A DNA stretch of 64,000 nt from Durusdinium trenchii (GCA_963970005.1 CAXAMN010015113.1:474707-538706), one strand, 5' to 3'. Positions 32,392-42,026 are shown, counted from the first letter of the stretch. Numbers and translations: made by a program. Notes: generated by a model from the sequence alone, not told the origin.

Positions 32392-33557
32392 TTACACTAT
32401 AGTGAGTCAAGACTTAAACACAGACAAGATTGATGAAGACATAGCAGTAAATACAGAGGAGAAATATAACAGAGTTAGTGATGAGATGTTCAAGTTTCAT
32501 TTTAAAAAATATTTCTGAAAATCATAAATCAGATTACAATGAAACCGATGTAAAAATATTGGATGAGAGAAGGACAATAGTAGCAAATGGTCAATTCAAA
32601 TTGATGACAATAAAGAATGGCTACCTATATCATGACCGTATAGTATAAGAGATAGTGAGACATGCAGTATTGACAAGAGAAAGCATGCACTCATTCAGCC
32701 AGTGAGATTTCAAACATTCCTGTCTTCGGGGAGTTTGATATTTGGAAGCCCTATGATTTGGAATGTGATTCTTGGAATCTGGGTGATTATACACTGTATT
32801 TAGTTCAGGCATGTCATGGAAACATATTCTTTAACAAAAAGTTTAACTTAGTTTATGGTTTGCATCTGAAGAAGTTAGCCAAGAGAGAAGTAGTTATGAA
32901 CATATTATACTATAAGACGCCTTCTCATGTACACAAGGTGAAGTATAAGAAAGCCATTGAATAATTATATAATGCCAAAATCAGTGAAGATGAAAATTAA
33001 AACAATGTGATTAAGAAGACCATTGCAAACATTACCTTTGGTCTACTAGAAAAGGCCTACAACAAATTTAATAAGAGCAAGATTTTTGATAGTCTTAAGG
33101 AGGCGCTCTACTATCAGAACAAGTATGGGGGCAAAATCTATACCTTAGATGATGTTGAATATGAAGAGGTGGATGGGCGGGGTGACCCCAAAGAAAGAAA
33201 CAGAACAACCAAACATTACTAATTTCAGGACAGAAGCAATTAATGAACGGGTTTCGGTATATTAAATAACTGCTGTTGCAAAATCATAACTACAGTATGT
33301 ATGATGCAATGGAGAGGCTGAAAGAAAAGGGCATCAAAGTATATGCTATAAAAACTGATGCACTACACATAGCCAAGACAGACTTAAAGAAGGCTAGGAA
33401 GATACTAGAGTTTGGAAGGGAGATTGGCAACTGGAGAGTTGAAAAGATGAGGGTAAAATCTTCTTCTGGCTGGTATGCATGGAAACATAATGAGTTGATA
33501 AAAATGCCTACGTACAAAAATGAAAGTATTGAAGTAGAGGAGGAATGGAACACATAA
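32392..33557 (+). pseudogene. viral DNA polymerase B, palm region, broken
   Basis: Continues the polymerase in several frames. A degenerate motif-A region precedes IPVFGEFDIWKPYD (about 32715-32755). Motif B reads KKTIANITFGLLEK near 33010-33055, matching the family-B pattern K-x3-N-x2-F/Y-G. Motif C is at 33351-33359 and reads KTD (YAIKTDALHI), where most family-B polymerases have DTD. The following GREIGNWRVEKM resembles the segment after motif C in the same family. I cannot see an intact motif-A aspartate. Stops and frameshifts (for example at about 32515, 32650, 33220 and 33270) show decay. It leads straight into the helicase. Confidence 0.6.
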
Positions 33558-33590
33558 GAGATATGTGAACACATAATCAGAAAGAAGAGG

Positions 33591-34500
33591 GTGATGATTA
33601 GAGCCAAATATGCAGAAAGTGGCAAGAGTTATATAGGCAAACATCTGGAGAAGATGGGCTGCAATACTCTATTTATAGTTCCTCAGAATATGTTGAAACA
33701 GGATATTGAATGTGAAGCGGTGACATTGAATGTGTTCTTTGGCATTGGCATTGATAAAACAAACAGCCTACCAAAGTATGATTATTCAGGGTTTGATGCA
33801 ATAGTCTTTGATGAAATCTATATGTCTTCACCTTTCATATTGAACAAGATAAGGCAGTTTACCCTGAAGAATCCTAATAAAATTATCATTGGAGCAGGTG
33901 ATGTCAAACAACTTCCAAGCCTAGAGCCTTATACTAACTGTCAGAATGTTGAAGATTATGTTGATAATTGTATTGACAAAATATTTAAACATAATATATT
34001 TTTGAAGATATGTAAGAGAGTAGGGGGCAAAGACACTGAAGCAGGTGAGAGGAACAGGAAGAAATTAGATGAGATATATGATGACCTTTGGATTAAAGAC
34101 ATGAAGATTTCAGATTGGGTAGCTAAGCATTTTAAGTTTACAACTGATATTATGGTGAGTGAAAACAACATAGCTTATACCAACATCAGGTGCCAAGCTC
34201 TGGCAAATGAAGTCAGAAAGAGACTAGGCAAGAAAGATAAATATGACGCAGGTGAGATTTTGATATGCAGACTTTACAGACATGAAAAGGAAGGAAAGTT
34301 TAATGTGAATATCAGGTGGAAGATTTTAGAAGTGAAGGGTGGAATGATAAAGATACAGGACGTTAAGGATGAAGAAGATATGAGAGTTATAAGTGAGAAA
34401 GTGGCAGACAAGCATTTTAAATATGCATATTGTGACAGGGGACATCAAAAAGCGGCAATGTAACAATACATGAGTGGCAGAGAACAGAGTTGGTGAGCAA
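33591..34500 (+). pseudogene. SF1 helicase domain, truncated
   Basis: Open frame 33591-34463 plus a short continuation in the next frame (GNVTIHEWQRTELVSK). Walker A is reduced to AESGKSYIG (G-K-S kept, first Gly lost), then FDAIVFDEIYM (Walker B, DE) and IIGAGDVKQLPSLE (SF1 motif III, GD-x2-Q). YCDRGHQK corresponds to the late GH-x-x-QG motif but is damaged, and the sequence then enters the AT-rich array before the last helicase motif. It lies directly behind the polymerase palm, so the two were probably one fused polymerase-helicase protein. It would unwind DNA in viral replication if intact; this copy is not intact. Confidence 0.7.
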
Positions 34501-37500
34501 AGACTGTTTAAAAAAATTAAAACATAAAAGATTGCGATTTAACTTGTTGAAATTTTCTAAATTTTTCGGAGCCTTGAACAATTTAGAAAATTAAAAAAAA
34601 TATATAATATTTCGATTTATATTTTTTACATTTTTTAAATTTTTCGGAGCCTCCGAAAATGTAAAAAATTTAGAAAATTTAAATCGGACTGTTCTCAGAG
34701 ATCACCAGATTTCCAGGTGATTTAAAAATTTAAAATATTTTAAAAAAATTAAAAATATAAAAGATTGCGATTTAATTTCTTTAAATTTTTTAAACTTTTC
34801 GGAGCCTTGAAAAGTTTAAAAAACTCAAAAAATATAAAAGATTGCGATTGAATTTTTTTAGATTTTTTAAATTTTTCGGAGCCTTGAAAAAATATATAAA
34901 TTTAAAAAATATAAAAGATTTCGATTTATATTTTTTAAATTTTTGAATTTTTTAAGTTTTTAAATCATCTGGAAATCTGGTGATCTCTGAGAACAGTCCG
35001 ATTTAAATTTTGTAAATTTTCGGAGGCTCCGAAAAATTCAAAAAATTTTTAAAAAAAATAAAGATTGCGATTTAGATTTGTTAAATTTTCTAAATTTTTC
35101 GGAGCCTCCGAAAATTTAAAAATTTTAAATCGGACTGTTCTCAGAGATCACCAGATTTCCAGATGATTTAAAAATCTAAAAAATTTAAAAAATATAAATC
35201 GAAATCTTTTATATTTTTTAATTTTTTGAAATTTTTCAAGGCTCCGAAAAATTTCAAAAAATTGAAAAATTTAAATCGCAATCTTTTATATTTTTGAAAT
35301 TATTGAAATTTTTCGGAGCCTCCGAAAATTTAAAAAACTAAAAAATTAAATCGGACTGTTCTCAGAGATCACCAGATTTCCAGATGATTTAAAAAATGTA
35401 AAGAATTTGAAATTTAAAAATTTAAAAAATATAAATCGAAATCTTTTATATTTTGAGTTTTTAAATTGTTCAAGGCTCCGAAAAATTTAAAAAACTTAAA
35501 AAAATTAAATCGCAATCTTTTATATTTTTGANNNNNNNNNNNNNNNNNNNNNNNNNNNNNNNNNNNNNNNNNNNNNNNNNNNNNNNNNNNNNNNNNNNNN
35601 NNNNNNNNNNNNNNNNNNNNNNNNNNNNNNNAAATCATCTGGAAATCTGGAGATGTCTGAGAACAGTCCTACGATTTAAATTTTTTGATTTTTTTAAATT
35701 TTCGGAGGCTGCGAAAAATTTTAAAAATTTTAAAAATATAAATCGAAATCTTATATATTTTTAAAATTTTTTAAATTTTTCAAGGCTCCGAAAAATTTAA
35801 AAAATTTAAAAATTTAGATCGCAATCTTTTATATTTATTGAAATTTTGATAATTTTTGAAATTTTTGAAATTTTTAAATCATCTGGAAATCTGGAGATGT
35901 CTGAGAACAGTCCTACGATTGAAATTTTTTAAACTTTCGGAGGCTCCGAAAAATTTTTAAAATTTTCAAAATATAAATCGAAATCTTTTATATTTTTGAC
36001 ATTTTTAAAATTTTCGGAGGCTCCGAAAAATTTAAAAAATCCAAAAATTTGAATTTAAAAATCTAAAAAATTAAATCGAAATCTTTTATATTTTTAAAAA
36101 ATTTTTTAATTTTTAAAGGCTCCGAAAAATACAAAAAAAATAAATTTTGAATTTTTGAAATGTTCAAGGCTCCGAAAAATTTATAAATTTGAAAAATTTA
36201 AAAGATTTCGATTTATATATTTAGAATTTTTTAAATTTTTCGGAGCCTCCGAAAATTTAAAAAATTTAAAAATTTAAATCGGACTGTTCTCAGACATCTC
36301 CAGATTTCCAGATGATTTAAAAATTGATAAATTTAAAAATTTAGAAAATTTAAAAAATATAAATCGAAATCTTTTATATTTTCTAAATTTTCTAAATTTT
36401 TCAAGGCTCCGAAAAAATTAAAAAATTTAAATCGCAATCTTCTATAAATTTTATAAATTTTGAAATCATCTGGAAATCTGGAGATGTCTGAGAACAGTCC
36501 TACGATTTAAATTTTTTAAATTTTTAAATTCTCGGAGGCTCCGAAAAATATAAAAAATTTAAAAATATAAATCGAAATCTTTTAAATTTTTTAAATCTTT
36601 AAAAAATTTTTCAAGGCTCCGAAAAATTTAAAGAATTTAAAAAAAAAATTAAATCGCAATCTTTTATATTTTATAAATTTTTCGGAGCCTCCGAAAATTT
36701 AAAATTTAAAAAATTTAAATCGGACTGTTCTCAGAGATCACCAGATTTCCAGATGATTTAAAAATTTTTTAAGTTTACAAAATTTAAAGAATTTAAAAAA
36801 TATAAATCGAAATCTTTTGTATGTTTTTAAATTTATAAATTTTTCAAGGCTCAGAAAAACTTAAAACATTTGAAAAATTTAAATCGCAATCTTTATATTT
36901 TTTAAACTTCTAAATTTCTTAAATTTTAAAATCATCTGGAAATCTGGAGATGTCTGAGAACAGTCCTACGATTTAAATTTCTTAAATTTTTTAAATTTTC
37001 GGAGGCTCCGAAAAATTTAAATATAAATCGAAATCTTATATATATTTTTTGAATTTTTGAATTTTTTCAAGGCTCCGAAAAATTTAAACAGTTTAAAATT
37101 TAAATCGCAATCTTCTATATTTTTTTAAATTTTTTAAATTTTTTGGAGCCTCCGAAAATTTAAGAAATTTAAATCGGACTGTTCTCAGAGATCACCAGAT
37201 TTCCAGATGATTTAAAAATTTCAAAAATTTAAAAATTTAAAAAATATAAATCGAAATCTTTTATAGGCTCCGAAAAATTTTAAAAATTTAAAACATATAA
37301 ATCGAAATCTTTATATTTTTGAAGTTTTTCAAATTTTTCAAGGCTCCGCAAAATTTAAATAATTTAAAAAATTTAAATCGCAATCTTTTATATTGTTTAA
37401 TTTTTATTTTTTTAAAATTTCTTAAATTTTAAAATCATCTGGAAATCTGGAGATGTCTGAGAACAGTCCTACGATTTAAAATTTTTAATTTTTTCAATTT

Positions 37501-37620
37501 TTCGGAGGCTCCGAAAATTTTTAAAATTAAGATTTAAAGAATTTAAAAAATATACATCGAAATCTTTTATATTTTTTAATTTTTAAATGTTTCAAGGCTC
37601 CGAAAAATTTAAAAAAAATA
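34500..37620. repeat. AT-rich array of alternating inverted modules
   Basis: About 3.1 kb, strongly AT-rich, with a few conserved GC-containing islands. Module A (GGACTGTTCTCAGAGATCAC, then CAGATTTCCAGATGATTT) occurs at about 34687, 35134, 35351, 36271, 36723 and 37173; its reverse complement occurs at about 34965, 35636, 35880, 36463, 36932 and 37431. Between them lie hairpin cores TTTTCGGAGGCTCCGAAAA, single-arm CAAGGCTCCGAAAA, and ATAAATCGAAATCTTTTATA or AAATCGCAATCTTTTATATT. Right-hand units repeat every 450-505 bp and hold one copy of module A in each direction, so each can fold back. No ORF is supported. A 100-N gap interrupts it. Confidence 0.9.
35532..35631. other. assembly gap (100 N)
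   Basis: A fixed-size gap inside the inverted-module array; the true length is unknown. Confidence 1.
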
Positions 37621-37702
37621 CATTGTAATATTTTTTAAATATACTGTATTTTTGATATAGTATATAACTATTAATATATATATATATATTTTTATGTTAG
37701 CT

Positions 37703-37770
37703 TAAATTATCTCAAGGCAGACTGCGCGGCACATAGGGTATATTCTTCCCTCTTACGGGGCCCCCCCCTA
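37703..37770 (-). repeat. right terminal inverted repeat of the virus-like element (decayed)
   Basis: The reverse complement aligns with 18581-18650: shared G-run/C-run block, ATGTGCCGC (plus-strand GCGGCACAT at 37726-37734), CAG, CCTT and ATA-TTT text at matching spacing. It marks the change from AT-rich viral DNA to host-like sequence. Confidence 0.5.
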
Positions 37771-37792
37771 ATCAATACCGCTTCAATTCGTT

Positions 37793-37860
37793 AAGGGGGG
37801 GGGAGGGTGGGGATCTATTGATTCACTCCACACGAAGTGGGGGTGGGGAGGGTGGGGGGG
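37793..37860 (+). other. two G-quadruplex-type G-tracts
   Basis: G-run, A, GGG, T, GGGG at 37794-37812, and G5-T-G4-A-G3-T-G7 at 37839-37860. Single-base loops make the second a textbook intramolecular quadruplex pattern. Confidence 0.8.
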
Positions 37861-37883
37861 CCGTTTATAGCGATTTTTCAATT

Positions 37884-37888
37884 GATCC
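37884..37888. repeat. target-site duplication GATCC, left
   Basis: Exact match to 45815-45819. Confidence 0.95.
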
Positions 37889-38015
37889 TGTGGGACATGT
37901 GATTTTCGATGCGCAGTCACCATGAAAGGTGTCAACCGGTCAAAAGGACCACTCCCGTTTTGGCTCAAGAAATGGTGCGTGACTGACGCACGGGGCTTTT
38001 GGTTTGTCGCTCACA
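37889..38015 (+). repeat. 5' LTR of copia 2
   Basis: 127 bp, TGTGGGACATG...GCTCACA. It contains the spliced-leader-like 12-mer at 37958-37969. Confidence 0.95.
37958..37969 (+). other. spliced-leader 3'-end relic in LTR (TTTTGGCTCAAG)
   Basis: Exact match to the last 12 nt of the conserved 22-nt dinoflagellate spliced leader, preceded by CCCG. It is repeated at the same place in the 3' LTR (45757-45768). Confidence 0.7.
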
Positions 38016-38029
38016 GGTTATGAGCCCAA
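38016..38029 (+). other. primer binding site, half-tRNA type
   Basis: GGTTATGAGCCCAA starts at the first base after the LTR. Its complement, TTGGGCTCATAACC, reads like an initiator-methionine tRNA anticodon arm with CAT in the loop. Drosophila copia uses the same strategy, with a very similar site. Confidence 0.65.
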
Positions 38030-38070
38030 GTTGCTGTTAAGACCACCCTCAGGAGAGGTCGCTGGCTCCC

Positions 38071-39206
38071 ATGGCATCGAATTCTGCGCTTGCGCGGCGG
38101 CGAAGACAAGCAAAGGCAGAGCCAAAAGGTGCTGCAGGACCCTTGGAGGTGGGAGAAGCAGATCGAAGACTTGATGCATTGATTGAGGAAGAGCAGAGAG
38201 CGAGGTCTCTGGACCCTGGTCCGCGAAGATCATCGTCCACCCCGCCTTTGGAAGGTCCGAGAGGAGATCCAGTCTCGTTTCGCCCACCGCGTCCTTTGGA
38301 AAACGATCGGGATGCGGGGAATCATGAAGAAAGGGCTTTGAGATCGGTGAGACCTTCGGTGCCTCAACATCATCCTCAAGGTGCAAGTGATGATTCCGGA
38401 GTTGATGGAGGTATGGCTGGTCTGCACGATGCGATGCAGCGCACCTATCAGGCCTTGCAGCAGGCTTTGACAGGGCCGCTTCAGGGACATGGTCAACCAT
38501 CTCAAGTACCAGTTGAAAGTCAAGGACTACTTGGTCCTCTATCTCTTGGCGCCGGACCTGGACCTTTTGGAGGTTTTCTGGGTGTGCCTTGGACCAATGA
38601 AGGACTGGCTGATGCAAGAAGTGCGATGGTGCCGCGTCCACTGGACTACACCGGTGGAACTACGACTACACCGGATCGGCAACAACAAGCTCCGATGAAT
38701 CCTTTCTGGAGTCTTGCGGGGCAAGATGGTGTGAAACCACTGGCAAATGGAGGCAGCTCTTTGTCGCTGGTCGTCAGGGCACAGCGTTTGTCGGGGGCCG
38801 CAGGACCTCCGTTGGGAGAAAGGGGAACACAGTCTCCGGCAATGGATGAGGCTGAGGCGCTGCGGATGCGTATCCTCAGGGAGGCGGAGATGAGGTTTGA
38901 GAAGGAGCTCAAGAGGTTGTCGACCAGGAGGGAACCGGGGGACACCAATTCGTACAAGACGGTTTCGAGTGGCACACAAGGACCGCTAGATGGGGAACTT
39001 CCTCTACATGGTCTTCCTCAACGGCCCCCTGGATTATCTCATCATGCCCGTGGGTATAGGGATGAAGAGAATGGAGGAAATCTGACCTCTCCCATCAAGA
39101 TTGGGGAAGGTGTTTCAGTGGCTTCGACAACTGAGGCACTGAGGAACCTGGAACTGCCTACGCTGCCTGCGCCCAATGTTGAGGGAGCTTCGATTTTGTC
39201 TGGAGA
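38071..39206 (+). CDS. copia 2 Gag N-terminal part
   Basis: The ATG at 38071 is the first in the element and fits a Gag start (MASNSALARRRRQAKAEPKG, basic). The region is Pro/Gly/Gln-rich and low in order; helical text with EALRMRILREAEMRFEKEL may be a coiled coil. Conserved GDWL text appears at the end, where a 1-nt shift moves the true frame to the next entry. The nominal frame stays open to 39441 but is out of phase. Confidence 0.75.
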
Positions 39207-40526
39207 TTGGTTGACGATGGCTTTCCCTTCATGTCGGACATCTCCAACTCGGCGAAGGGTTGGTGGGAGGAATCCTTGGGAGTTGCACAGGAGCACTACA
39301 CTCAGTGGCTCACACTCACGCCCCTGGAGAGGATCAGGAAACGACCTGAGGTTGTGGTGGCGCCTGCATTCCAGAGGATCGAGCAGCGTGGGATTGCTAC
39401 GCTGCTTGGAGCGTTGCCTGACGGCATTCGGAGGGATTTGATCTCAGGCCGGCAGCTGTCGGTGGTGCACATCCTCTATCGATTGCACATCGCCTACCAG
39501 CCAGGAGGTGGAGCAGAGAAGACTCAGTTGCTGAAGAGTTTGGTTGAGGCAAAGTTCACTGCGAGCATCACAGACCTTCTCACTCACGTGCGACTGTGGA
39601 GGAGGTGGCTGGGGCGGGCTGAGGAGCTGGGATTGTCGCTGCCGGATCCGATAGTGTTGATGGTGGCAGTTCAGCGGATGATAGATGCAGCTACGAAGAT
39701 TGGTGGGCCGCAGCTGTCGTTCAGGCTGGCCAATGCAAGACAGGAGCCGAAGGTTGACCATGCGGCAACACTTCCATCGGTTCGTGAGTTGGCCGAGTAT
39801 GTCCAGGCGGAGATTGAGGACATGTCGCTGACCATGGTGGTGAAGCTTACTGGAGCAGCCCAGGTGTCTACGCCTACCCCACAACCGGCCTCTTCGTCCT
39901 TGAAGGCGATGGCGGCGACCTATGGGGGAAGGGAGAATGATGACCGAGCTGGAATGAAGCCAGCTTGCAGGTTTTGGAAGAGTGAGGATGGATGCAGAAG
40001 AGGAGCTGCATGTACCTATGCTCACGACACGTCGGAAATGAGGGGCCGATGCTTTGGATGTGGAGGTCATCACTTGAAGAAGCATTGTCCTCATGGTCTG
40101 AAGTCGGAGAAGGGGGACGTGAAGAATGTCTCAAAGGTCAAGGCGGCTAAGGAGCAGGAGAAGCCTGAGCAGGGGGAGAAGGGTGTGAAGGACACTACGG
40201 GAGGCGAAGAGTCTGCCAAGGAACTGGGGTCACCACCTACAACGTCTGCGTCTTCATATCGAGAGTCTCCTCCTTGCCAGTCAGGAACAGAAGCTGCGGC
40301 CGAGCTGTTGACTGAGGCAACGTCGCTCTTGAAGACCTTGCGTAGCGTGAAGGTGCTACGTATGAAGGAGCTCAAGCACAAGGTGGACACTCGAGGTGGG
40401 GCAGTGGGATTGTTGGATGGCGGTGCAACGAATGGGTTACGTGAAGCACTACCTCGTGAAATTCCCCGCTTGGAACCTGTGAGTGGAACTGGCATCGGGT
40501 TCGACTACTCTGTGCAAGGTGAGTGA
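39207..40526 (+). CDS. copia 2 Gag C-terminal part, zinc fingers and protease start
   Basis: A 439-codon frame. The Gag core has WWEESLGVAQEHYTQWL and a Leu/Arg-rich helical part that aligns with copia 1. Zinc fingers: C254, C263, C269, H273 (C-x8-C-x5-C-x3-H), then C282, C285, H289, C294 (C-x2-C-x3-H-x4-C). Near the end comes GLLDGGATNGL, the place of the aspartic-protease DSG/DTG; here it is DGG, which may weaken the enzyme or be a lineage variant. The frame changes to the next entry near 40480-40500. Confidence 0.85.
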   Translation: MVDDGFPFMSDISNSAKGWWEESLGVAQEHYTQWLTLTPLERIRKRPEVVVAPAFQRIEQRGIATLLGALPDGIRRDLISGRQLSVVHILYRLHIAYQPGGGAEKTQLLKSLVEAKFTASITDLLTHVRLWRRWLGRAEELGLSLPDPIVLMVAVQRMIDAATKIGGPQLSFRLANARQEPKVDHAATLPSVRELAEYVQAEIEDMSLTMVVKLTGAAQVSTPTPQPASSSLKAMAATYGGRENDDRAGMKPACRFWKSEDGCRRGAACTYAHDTSEMRGRCFGCGGHHLKKHCPHGLKSEKGDVKNVSKVKAAKEQEKPEQGEKGVKDTTGGEESAKELGSPPTTSASSYRESPPCQSGTEAAAELLTEATSLLKTLRSVKVLRMKELKHKVDTRGGAVGLLDGGATNGLREALPREIPRLEPVSGTGIGFDYSVQGE

Positions 40527-41331
40527 ACATCGAACTTTACTGTCCAAGGAGCCGGTGGAGGTCATTGTCCCGTTGCATCGTCTGGTTGCTTTGGGCTATC
40601 GGCTGAACTGGTCCTCGGCAGGGGTGAGCATAACACACCCTGAGTATGGGAAGATTGAACGCACACTACCTGAAAGAGAAGCTCTCAGCCTGTTGGAAGT
40701 CATGGAGAAGGCGGATCGGGGGGAGCTGATGATGGATGGTGAGATTCGTGCCTGGTGGGCATCGAAGTTCCCAGATATGCGCGGACAGATGGCCTATGAC
40801 CCATGTCTGTGTCCTTGGAACAGGCATCAACGGAGGAGGCATCAGCGGTCGAAGGGGATCATCTTGAACCTGTACAGTGGCAAGGACACAGGCATTTGGT
40901 CTTCAAAGAATTGGCTGGGCTATGAGATCATCAACGTGGACATCACCATGGGGGCACAGTATGATATGCACTCCGTGGGTACCTGGAGCTACCTGGCTCA
41001 CTTGGCCAGGAGTGGACGAGTGGTTGCCATTCTGGGTGGGCCACCCTGCAGAAGTGTCTCGAGATTGCGGCACCGTGCACCAGGTCCTAGGCCAGTGAGA
41101 GGAAGAGATGATCGACGGTTCGGCCTCAGTGATTTGACTGTGTCCGAGAAGGAGCTCGTCGTGGGAGACTTGGCCTTGCTGTTGAAACAGTGTGGACTGT
41201 GGCTCATGGCGTGGGAAGCTTGCTGGCTACTAGGGGCTCCGGCTCCTGGCCTTACTACTAGGAGCAAGGAAGCTATTAGGGGCTCCTGCCCTTACTCAGC
41301 AGTCGCCGACCTCTTCCGCCTGCCTTCCTGA
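40483..41331 (+). CDS. copia 2 protease remainder and methyltransferase-like domain
   Basis: A 282-codon frame. After a protease-like half, an NRHQRR linker (also in copia 1) leads into the domain: ILNLYSGKDTG at about 127-137 (SAM-loop-like), INVDI at about 150-154, and AILGGPPCRSVSRLRH with GGPPC at 185-189, an exact fit to the C5-methyltransferase catalytic-loop pattern. The counterpart of motif VI (LMESPRDAADYM) lies past a repeat insertion (41222-41295) that shifts the frame, so it is read in the next ORF. In copia 1 the same domain is uninterrupted. Confidence 0.8.
   Translation: MELASGSTTLCKVSEHRTLLSKEPVEVIVPLHRLVALGYRLNWSSAGVSITHPEYGKIERTLPEREALSLLEVMEKADRGELMMDGEIRAWWASKFPDMRGQMAYDPCLCPWNRHQRRRHQRSKGIILNLYSGKDTGIWSSKNWLGYEIINVDITMGAQYDMHSVGTWSYLAHLARSGRVVAILGGPPCRSVSRLRHRAPGPRPVRGRDDRRFGLSDLTVSEKELVVGDLALLLKQCGLWLMAWEACWLLGAPAPGLTTRSKEAIRGSCPYSAVADLFRLPS
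41222..41295 (+). repeat. CTAGTAACAAG-family fragment inserted in copia 2
   Basis: GGCTACTAGGGGCTCC, CTGGCCTTACTACTAGG and AGCAAGGAAGCTATTAGGGG closely match 47419-47515, the left part of the 76-bp array. It splits the methyltransferase-like domain and changes the reading frame; copia 1 has no such sequence here. Confidence 0.85.
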
Positions 41332-42026
41332 TGGAATCTCCGAGGGATGCAGCGGACTATATGGAGGAGGAGTCGGTGGCGCAGGACTTTCCGTCCTTTT
41401 GGAATTTCCGGGAGGTGAAGGATATGGCCGCCTGGATGAAAGCGACGTATGTCCATCTTGATCAAGGAGCTGTTGGTCATGCGAAGAGAAAACCTACAAC
41501 CTTGTTGGTGGCCAACATGTCGGACATGGAGGAGCTGCAGGGCATCTCAGGAGAAGGGACCGGTCAAGAAACCGCCAAATCTCTTCACGGAAGATTGCTG
41601 CAGTCTCGAGAGTGGTTGGCATGGGCACCAGGCCTGGTGGCGGCGATTCAGGAGAGCCTCATCAGGTACTTGCGGAAGTTGGATGCACATGAACTTGGTG
41701 AATCGCATGAGCGTGAAGCTGAATCAAAGGTGTCCAAACTGGACATTGAGAGTTGGAAAGAACATGTTCGAAATCAGCATCGACCATACCGTCGAGACTG
41801 TCGGCGATGCATGGAGATGATGGGAATCGATGCTCCACACCGGCGTGGCTTGGGTGATAAGGCAGCACACTGTTTGTCCTACGACATCCTGGGACCAATG
41901 CCGCAGGGTGAAGATGAAGTCAAAGCGTTGGCATCGAGCAGGTTTTGGTCCACTTACCCCGCCATTTCGAACTATGACCTTGATGGGACCCTCGCCGTTC
42001 ATGACACAGGGCTATGTGCTGTTTGA
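41331..42026 (+). CDS. copia 2 methyltransferase motif VI and integrase N-terminus
   Basis: Opens with ESPRDAADYM, the equivalent of copia 1 EQPADPKDYA. Further on, WKEHVRNQHRPYRRDCRRC is the HHCC zinc-binding start of a copia integrase, followed by LSYDILGPMPQ with the first catalytic Asp. The rest of the core, with the second Asp and the Glu, is missing: text passes directly to EDEVKALASSRFW. The integrase is therefore defective by deletion. Confidence 0.75.
   Translation: MESPRDAADYMEEESVAQDFPSFWNFREVKDMAAWMKATYVHLDQGAVGHAKRKPTTLLVANMSDMEELQGISGEGTGQETAKSLHGRLLQSREWLAWAPGLVAAIQESLIRYLRKLDAHELGESHEREAESKVSKLDIESWKEHVRNQHRPYRRDCRRCMEMMGIDAPHRRGLGDKAAHCLSYDILGPMPQGEDEVKALASSRFWSTYPAISNYDLDGTLAVHDTGLCAV

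Noticed and set aside
18581-37770. Transferred organelle DNA as the source of the AT-rich block
   Set aside because: No cox, cob, rRNA or plastid gene text; the genes are capsid-, polymerase B- and helicase-like.
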